33,809 nt of DNA from an uncultured Myxococcales bacterium (GTDB lineage Bacteria > Myxococcota > Myxococcia > Myxococcales > Myxococcaceae). The stretch covers positions 1-33,809 of the forward strand of contig CAIWFK010000046.1 of assembly GCA_903911905.1 (NCBI GenBank), given 5' to 3'. This document shows positions 23,342 through 32,300 of the stretch, in pieces. The notes under the pieces are model-generated. The model was not told the DNA's origin and did not search any database. It saw nothing but the letters and a program-made list of their open reading frames with translations. The position numbers were made by a program, and so were the translations under genes. Each line of letters starts with the position of its first letter. Position 1 is the first letter of the stretch.

Positions 23342-26300
23342 GTGAAGAACTTCGTCGCCTTCACATTGATGTGCGCGGCAACGCTGGCGCTGGCGCGTGC
23401 GCCGGACGTCGAGGTGTTGCGCAACCCGTACTCCGGGCAGCCGCTCACCAACGCACGAATCGCGTCGGAGGCCGCGAGGCACGTCGCGGAAGTCGAAGCG
23501 AAGGAGCGGCCGAAGACCAAGCCGACTGGGCGCACGCTGGAACTCGCTGAGCATCTCGCTCGACTCGTCGGCACTCCGAGGAGCACCTACTTTCGTTGCC
23601 ACCTCCTGTCGCTTCTCGACGCCCGGGAACCAGGTGACGGAGCGCGTCAACAGGCGGCCGAGGCGATGGTTGCCCTTGAGTTCCTCGAGAAGACCGTCGA
23701 CGTGGATGTGCTCGCAGTTGATGCTGTGCTTGCGCACTCACTCAAGAACGACGACCCCGCGCAGACACCGCTCGTTGCCGAGCAGCGAGCCACGCTGCAG
23801 GCGAGACACCAGTCGGTACGTGACCTCGCCACGGGCATCGCCAAGGGCCTCCAGCGTCGCACGGGTGGAGTATTCGCCCGAGGTGTGGAGGTGATGCACG
23901 GCTGCCTGGGCGACGATGCGGCTTCGACTGCGAGGGAGTTGACCGAGAGCCTGCGGAAGTGGGGCGCAGTCGGCAGCGCTGGGGTGTTGGGCGTCGCCGA
24001 CCTCACCTACAACGTCGGCGGTGTACCAACACCGGCGCTCCCTCAGGGCTCCGTGACGCCCAGCTACGTGCAGTCAGGAGTCTCGGGGACGACCCTCGCA
24101 GACGTCACCGCCGGGCACGAAGTCGTCCTGACGGATTCCATCGTCGCCAAGGCGACGCAGCTTGGCTCGGCAGCCGCCGCGTATGACTTCGTCAAGAACG
24201 ACATCCGCCTCGACTGGAGCTACGGCGCGATGAAACGCCCGGACGTGACGCTGGCAAGCGGCGCGGGCAACCCTGCGGAACTCGCGGGGCTCTTGATTGC
24301 CCTCCTGCGGGCTCAAAACATCCCGGCGCGCTACGTGTGGGGCACCATTTCGCTGTCGGCCGAGCGCCTGGCCGGCACGATGGGCTTCTTGACGAGCACC
24401 GAGGCTGACACTCTCGACTCAGGGTCCGCCTTTGCGCTCGACGCCACCCGCCGGAACAGCGTCCTCGCGGCGCTGACCGCCGCCGGCGTGCCGTTTGTGG
24501 TGAGCAACGGTGACGTCCAGCTTGGACACGTCTGGGTAGAGGCGTTTCTTCCCTACGGCTCCTACCGGGGAGCGTCGGTTGGCCGCGAGGCGAGCCAATG
24601 GGTCTCCATCGAGCCGTCCTTTGGAGGCAAGGCACGCGTCGCGCGCACCGCGCCCCAGGTCGATGCCCTGACGCTCCTGCACACCACTGCGCAGGGGCTC
24701 ACCGATGACTACCTGGCGCAGCCAAGAGGGCAGGGGTTCCTCGACTTCGTCCGAGCTCGCGTAGCCGCGGCGCTGGCCGCATCAGGCTCGAGCAGCACCG
24801 TCGACCAGGTGCTGGGGGCAGTCATTCAGCGTCCGGAGCGGCTCGGCCTGATTCCGGGCAGCTTGCCGTACGCGGTGGTGTCGGTTGCCGGTGAAGCATC
24901 CTTCTTGCCGGACTCGCTGCTCCATCAGGTCCACTTCGACGTGAGTGATGGGAGCGGCTCGCTGTTCGCCGCCACCATCCCACTGCACCAGTTGACCGCC
25001 CAGCGCACAGTGCTGACTTTCAAGCCGGCGACGCAAGCAGACGAGGTGTTGGTCTCAGGTTTTGGCAGCCTCTACGACGTTCCGGCGGCGACACTGAATC
25101 TGCTTCCAACTCTGCGCGTCAACGGAGTCGAGCTCGCGGTAGCGACCCGGGCGCTGTCGATGGGCAGCTCCGCAAAGTTCGTCACCGAGTTGGTACTACC
25201 CTCGGGCGAACGGCGTCGCATCGAGAACGACCTCACGTTCGGCAACGTGGTGGCGCTCGGTTTTGCGGCCCCCACCAATACCTTTATTGAAGGGACCTTC
25301 CCAAACGACGCCGATGGTGCCGCCGAGAGGTGGCTGTATGCGCGGGCAGTCGATTACGCGACCCGCTGGACTGCGGCCGAAGAGCAGCTGTCCGGTTTGC
25401 TGGGCCTTCCGCTCTTCCGCCTCACGCCCAACGTGGTGTTGGTCGACAACCAGCTCGCGGTGGAGGAGTCGCTGGGCGTGCGGACGCGGGTGGCGTGGAA
25501 CGGAGTGCAGGTTGATGCTGACCTCCGGACAACCGCGCCCATTGGGCCCGCGCAGGCAGTGCACGACTTCATGCGGTTGTCCGGTTTTGCGGGCTCGTCG
25601 CTCGAGGCCTCGGTGTTGGTTGCTGGGACGGGCGAAGACTCCATCAGCACTACCGGAGCCCTTCAGGAGGCGCTGGCGCAGGGTGTTCCCATCTTGACGA
25701 TTACCGAGGCGACGGCCGCCTCACAGTTGCCATCCCTCGCGGCATCTCCAGCAGTATTGAGGGAGATTTCGGCGGCGCTCTCCGCACATCGCGAAGTCCG
25801 CATCCCCGTGGCGCCGCTGACGGTAAAGAGCTGGACTGGCACCGGCTTCACGGTCCGCAACCCCGCGACAGAGGAAGCCAGCTACTTTCTGTCAGGGGTG
25901 GTGTCTGGCGGTCAGACGGTCGTCTCGCCGGACGCCTACACCGACAAAGCGCTCGTCAAACAACTGCAAAGCCCGGGCGCGCTCCCAACAGTCACGGACA
26001 CCAGCCTCGTCGCGCGCATCGTGAAGGTGCCTGGGTTTCCTGATGTCGAGACTTCGACGCTCGACAACCTCAAGCCTCGAGTGGTGAGGGTCTATGTCAC
26101 GACGTCCAAAGGAAACCCTGTCGCTGGCGCCCCTGTCACCTTCCGTCACGATGGCGGTTTGTCGGTTGCACGCTTCGTGGACCCTGGCCAGCAGTGCCCA
26201 GACACCACTGATGCGCGGACCGCGCTGCCCTCGACCCATCTCACGAGCACCAACGCCAGCGGCGAAGCGACCGCGTTTGTCTGCCCTGAGACCAACATCG

Positions 26301-29300
26301 GTGCCTTCTTCCTCAGGGAGCGGCTCGCGACGGGCGTGGATCGCGCCCGGGGCATCACCGACGTGCAGGCAGAGGCTTTCCCGACAGGAGTCCCAAACCC
26401 GGTTGGAGTGCGCCTCACGACCCCCTTCGTGTTGTTCGCCAACTCAGGGCCAGTCTTCAAGCTGACCAAGAACCCGAACGCCCAGGCGTTCGCGGCCCAG
26501 GAGGCGTCCACGGTCCTCTGGGTCCAGGCGACGGACCTCTTTGGCAACCCCGTCTCGGGGGCAACGGTGTCGTGGGTTCAGAATTTGGTTGCGAACGGTC
26601 GATTCATGGTCACGCCGCACGACGCGACCTCGCTGAGCGTTGGGCCCGTCTTTCTCCAGCTCTTGAGTCCGGACCAACTCGGCTCGGAGGAAGACGTGAC
26701 GGACTTCCTTGGATTCTCGGTTACCACCTACATTGCCCCGAGCTACGCGTCACCGTGCCGTGGGGTCCAAAACGGCTGCGTCGAGCCAACGGGCCCGCAA
26801 GTCACGGTGACCGCGGCGAGTGGCGGGCAGCAAGCGGACTTCCCATTGGAGCTCACCGACCCAGAATTCATGGCGCGGGGTCGCTCGAAGGTGGACCTGG
26901 GGGGGACGTACGGAACGGAGATGTCGAGTCCCATTCTGGTGAACGTGTTCCGGCGAGGAGGGAGCTGGAAACCTCTTACCGCCTTGGAGCTCGCTACGGC
27001 TGGCGCGACTGCCACCTACACAGCATTTGGGGCGACACCGGGCACATTCGAGAGGAAGACCGTCTCAGCTGAAGAAATCCTCAACTCCGTACCCGTTGTT
27101 GACGACGACGCGACCTTCGCGTTCTGGCCGCGCTACTCGGTGAAGCAAGGTGTGCAGGAAATCTGGATTGATGTTTTTGCGAACATCGATGGCCGTCATC
27201 CCTTTTCGACCCGCCTCACGGCTGCCGTACCAGTGGCACCAGCGACGTTGGTGCCGATTCACCAGGGCCTCGGAACACCAATCGACGTTTCCACGTCGGG
27301 AGCAAGAATTTCGTCGAGTGACAATAGAACAGGGTTCTTCCTCAATAATCCCGGCGCCACGACCCTCTACCTCGTTGTTGACCAGCCTTCGCCGCGAATT
27401 CTCGACTTTCCAACGCCCACGAGTCCTACGGGAGCGGTAACCCAACCAGGAGCCCCTTTGCTACTGCCGCCGGCATCGCTGCCCAACGGGCTCCCGGTGC
27501 TGGGCCTGAGCGGGACCTTCTTCATTCAGAAGATTCTCGGTTCTGGTGGACCCGTCAGGGGTCTCGTCTATGCATCCTGGCCCAGTCAGGGCCCAGATGC
27601 GGTCGAGCTTTTGAAAGCCGAATTCATCGCTGACCTGTCGCTGACGACGGGTAATGCGGGCGAGGACAGCAGCACAAGCTTCACCATCGACTCTCGGAGC
27701 CCGGGCATCGTGACGACGCCGAGCTCGACACCGTCGACGCTTGACGTCGCCAATGGCGTTGACGTCGTTGCCAGCCTGACGTTCCCAGTAAGGACGCTTG
27801 GGAACCAGCGGGCGATGCCGCAGCAACCCCCCGTGGGGCAGCCCGACAGCGAAGACCCGATTCCTGCGCCTGGGCGGCTCAATCTTCAGCCCAACTTCTC
27901 CGGTGACGTTCGGGTCTTCGTGGGCACACCGCCCACGCTCGCGGCTCAGGGGCGCGTGACGGTGGATACCAGCGGGCTTGTCTCAGGCGTCGACGACATT
28001 CCAACTCAGTCGGCGGTCTCCCGGTTGCTGCTCGATGCTGACGGGCTGCTGTACGCCCAGCTCTACCCCAACGACCCAGCGGGCGTGCCTGTCGATGTCG
28101 AGTTCACGCCTGCTGACCAGAGCCCAGCGCTGCATTCGCAGCTCGTGCTGAAGACCGTACTGAGGGACCTGGGCGTGATGCCCCTGGGGCAGACCTTCGT
28201 CAAAGACGTCAGCGTCGCAGACGGACATCTGGTGAAGCAGTTCTCGGACCTGGAAGTCCCTGGGCGAATGCCACTCCAGTTCGCTCGTACCTACTCGAGC
28301 AACGGCACGGACCGCTCGCCGCTTGGCATGGGCTGGAACCACTCGTACCGCATCTACCTTCAGGAGTACCCGCTAGGCGATGTCACCAAGCAGGTTGTCG
28401 TGGGCGGCTCTGGCGGCGGGCAGGCGTTCGCGTGCGGCTCAAGCGGGTGCCTGCCCCAGCGCGGCTACCACGGGACGTTGCAGTTGGTGACCGGGCTCAG
28501 CGGAACACAGGAATGGGCGTACCGAACGAAGGGTGGCGTCACCTACTATTTCAGCGTCAATCCTGATGCCCACAACCGACGTTGGGTGTCGCGCGTGCAG
28601 GACGCCGTGGGGCGCGTGACGACCTTCGCGTACGACTCCTCGCTGACGCCTTACGAAGTGACCCGTGTGACTGAGCCACCCGGGACAAGCGGCTTCGGCA
28701 GGTACCTCCAATTCACCTATGACGCGCCCGCCCCGACCAAGCTGCCAGTCTTGAGCAAGGTCGAGTTGATGACCGGGGACGCGCTCAACAGCCCCACCTC
28801 ACTCAATGTCTGCGTCTTCTTTGGCTTCAACGCCGATGCCAACCTCAGTTCGGCGGAGCGAAGGCCCTGTGTTGGGCCCGGCGAGCGCCGCACTGAGGCC
28901 TTCGGCTACGTGCAGGGGCAGACCACGGAGCAGTTGAAGTCGAACCTCCACACCTACACGGACGCAAACAGCAACGTCACGACCTTCGACTGGCTCGGCC
29001 CCAACGACACCATCGCTGGCGTGTCGGCCTACTCGCTCTTCACGCCGGAGCAGCGGGCCGAGCGCATCAAGGCCGTCACCGAGCCGTCCAACTACCAAAC
29101 CCAGTTCAACTACAGCATCGTCCAGCGCAACGGCGGGTTCGTCTTCCAGACGGTTGTCACGCCGGCGCGGGCCGACATGCAGGGCCCCGACGGACAGACT
29201 ACCTACGTGATGGACGGGTACGGCTCGACCTCGAGCATCGTCCGTCCAATGGTCTCGGCGACCCCTGGCCCGGCTCGCTTCGTAACGACGTCACAGACCT

Positions 29301-32300
29301 TCGACCCGGCCACCCACCTGCTCGCCAACGAAGTGGACGCGCGGGGTCGCCCGTCACAGTTCCTCTATGACGCGAATGGGAACCTGTCTTCGAAGGTCAT
29401 GCTCACACCTGCACTCGCAGGCGTCGGCGACATCCCTGCCACAGCCCAGCCGGGCGATGCCACGGGGACGGTCACCTACCCCCAGGTCTCGGAGACCTGG
29501 CGGTACGACGACGACTTCGCCGAATGGACCTGCCACATCGACGCGGAGGGGCGGGTTGAGTCACGGGTGGTTGACCCAACCACGGGCCTCGTTACGGAAA
29601 TTCGCCGACACTTCCTGCCTACCGCCTGCCCGCAACCGGCGACGCACCCGAACGACAGTGTCACGGCGTTCGTCTACTTCAAGCCGGGCTCGACCCTGTC
29701 AGCGTCGAACGCCGTGGCGGGTGACCTGGTCCAACGCACCGACCCCAACGGGGGGCACTCGCGGGTCACGTCCTACGACACCTACGGAAACGCGACGAGT
29801 CAGGAGCAGGAGGTCGACAGCAATAGCTCCATTTCCACAACCAACAAGTTCGACGACCGCAGCAGGTTGTACGAGACCTACGACTCCTCTGGGCACCACT
29901 CGACGACGGAGTGGGACGAGCTTGACCGTCCCCGTCACGTACAAAAGCTTAACGACCTCTCCGCGCCCGAGGCTCGAGTCTCGCCCGGAAGCGACGTCAA
30001 CTACTCGTACTACCCCGCAGGCCAGAAGCACGTTGAGACCGACAACGGAGTCGGCCTCACGCGCACGTACACGCTCGATGGCCTCAATCGCGTCGTCCAG
30101 GTGCTCGAGCAAGGCGCGCAGCTGCCGACCGCGGGCTTTGCGACTGTCATGGGTTACGACGAGCACTCGAATCTCGTCGCCAAGGTGGACCGTCGCGGTG
30201 TCGCGACCTTCACCGACTTCGACTTCGCCGACCGCCCGGTGCGCACCTCGGTTGCGCTCTGTGACGCGGCCACCGCACAAGGGAGCGTCACCAACGTCGC
30301 CGTGGGCGCCCAGCCGCCGCCGCTTCAGCGAAAATGCCCTGGAAGCGGCTCAACCGTGTCGGCCTACATCGTGGGCTCGACCAGGTACGACGACGCTGGC
30401 AACAAGGTGGGCGAGACCAACGCCCAGGGGCACGAGACGCTCTATGGCCTCGACAGTCTCTACCGGACGGTGACTGTTACGTCGCCGCAGATGCCGGATG
30501 AGGCCCTCGGCAATGTCCTGAAACACTGGGTGACGACGAGGCGCTACGACCGCACCAACAAGCTGCGCTACGAAAGCGACGGCAATCAGCGGGTGCAGTC
30601 CACCGACTACGACGGCCTCGGTCGATTGCATTCGACGACTTACGGAAAAGGGCGGGTCGACACCCGGACCTATGCGGGCGGCAGCGACAACGTCTCCAAC
30701 GAGACTTTCGGCGCGGGCCTTGGTGGGTTGAATCGCTGGTGGTCCAGGGACACCAACTTCGACAAGCTCAATCGCGCGACCCATTCGGTGCAGACCGTCA
30801 CTGATGCGCCGACCTACACCACCGACACCCGCTACAACGACACGGCGGCCGGACACTCGGTCGCGACGAAGGACGCGGAAGGCTTCGTGTCAGTCCAGTT
30901 GCTCGACGGGCTCGACCGCATCTACCAGGCGACCACCGACACGGCGCAGGCGAACGGGCTGACTCGGACTACCCCAGCGGATCCACTCCTCGCCTCGGCG
31001 CTCGAGCTGACCTCCAAGTACCAGTACGACGCGCACAACAACCGAACTCACACCGTCGACGCCCTCAACCGGGCAACGGTCGAGACCTACGATGGCCTCA
31101 ACCACCTGACCGCGCGCACTCGTCTGCTCGCAGACGGAAGGCCCGCGGGCGTGTCGGAGTCTTTCACTGTCGACGGCGAGGGGCGGCTCTTTGACTCGAC
31201 CGATGCCCGGCAACTTCGACACACGGCCACCTTCGACCTCCTGGGACGCCAGAGGAGCTGGACGCTGTACGAGTTGCTGTCGAACGGCAACCAGCCCCTG
31301 GTGGAACGCAGGGCGGATTACAACGACACGCCAGATGCGCAGCGGCGGACGACGCGAGTCGACACGGACGCGCTGCAGCACTTGACGACGAGCTACAGCG
31401 ACGCCTTCGGGCGGACGGTGCGTGTCGAGGACCCGCCCGTCAACGGCATCACCTACTTCGCTGAGACCAGGTACGACGCGAAGGCCAAGCGAGTCGAACT
31501 CGACCGCAACGGCTTCGTTACCCACCTGACCTACGACGAGGTCTACCGGTTGACGAACACCGAGGATTTCGAAAGCGCGGCGGCCGCAGCGGCCAATTCG
31601 GCGACGTACAGCGAGCCTGCCACTTATGTCGACGACACTCGGACGGTGACGCGCGTCGACCGAAGCCTCATCACGACTGTTGGTGTCACGGACGGCCTTG
31701 GCCGACTGACCTCTTCAACGCGCGGGACGTTGCCGCAGGTGCAACTGGAGACGCACACCTTCGATGGACTCAGCCGCGAAGTGAGCATGACGGATGCCAA
31801 CGTCCACACGACGACGAGCGTCTTCGATGGCGCCGGCCGAAAGGTCCGCGCGACGAAGGCGGTAGGGACCTCGGACACAGAGGAGACCGTCACCTCCTAC
31901 GACGCCGTCGGCAACGTGCTTTCGACGAAGTCCTTGCGCGTGACGGGCGTGGCCTACGACGTGCGCCACACCTACGACGACCTCAACCGCGACGTGCGCA
32001 TCGAGGACGCCACCGGACGGGTGACAACGCACGCTTTCGACGAGGCAGGCAACCTGGAGTGCGTGAAGCAGATGAAGGGCGGGGCGCCCATCACCTTCGG
32101 TGGAGCGGGCGGCAAGACGGTGGACGAAATCAGGGCCCTTGTGTGCCCCGGCACCTTCACGACGCACTACGTCTACGACGAGGACAACAAAGAAACGCAG
32201 CTGACTGACGCCAACGGCAATAGCTGGAACTTCGTCTACGACGCCGCCCGAAACCTGGTGGCGAAGCAGGACGCCAACGGCCACCTGACGACCTTCGGCT

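Noticed and set aside
29367-30473. 368-codon plus-strand frame within the YD-repeat gene
   Set aside because: Thr/Arg/Ser/Pro-rich shifted-frame product; the main frame gives clear YD repeats across the same span.
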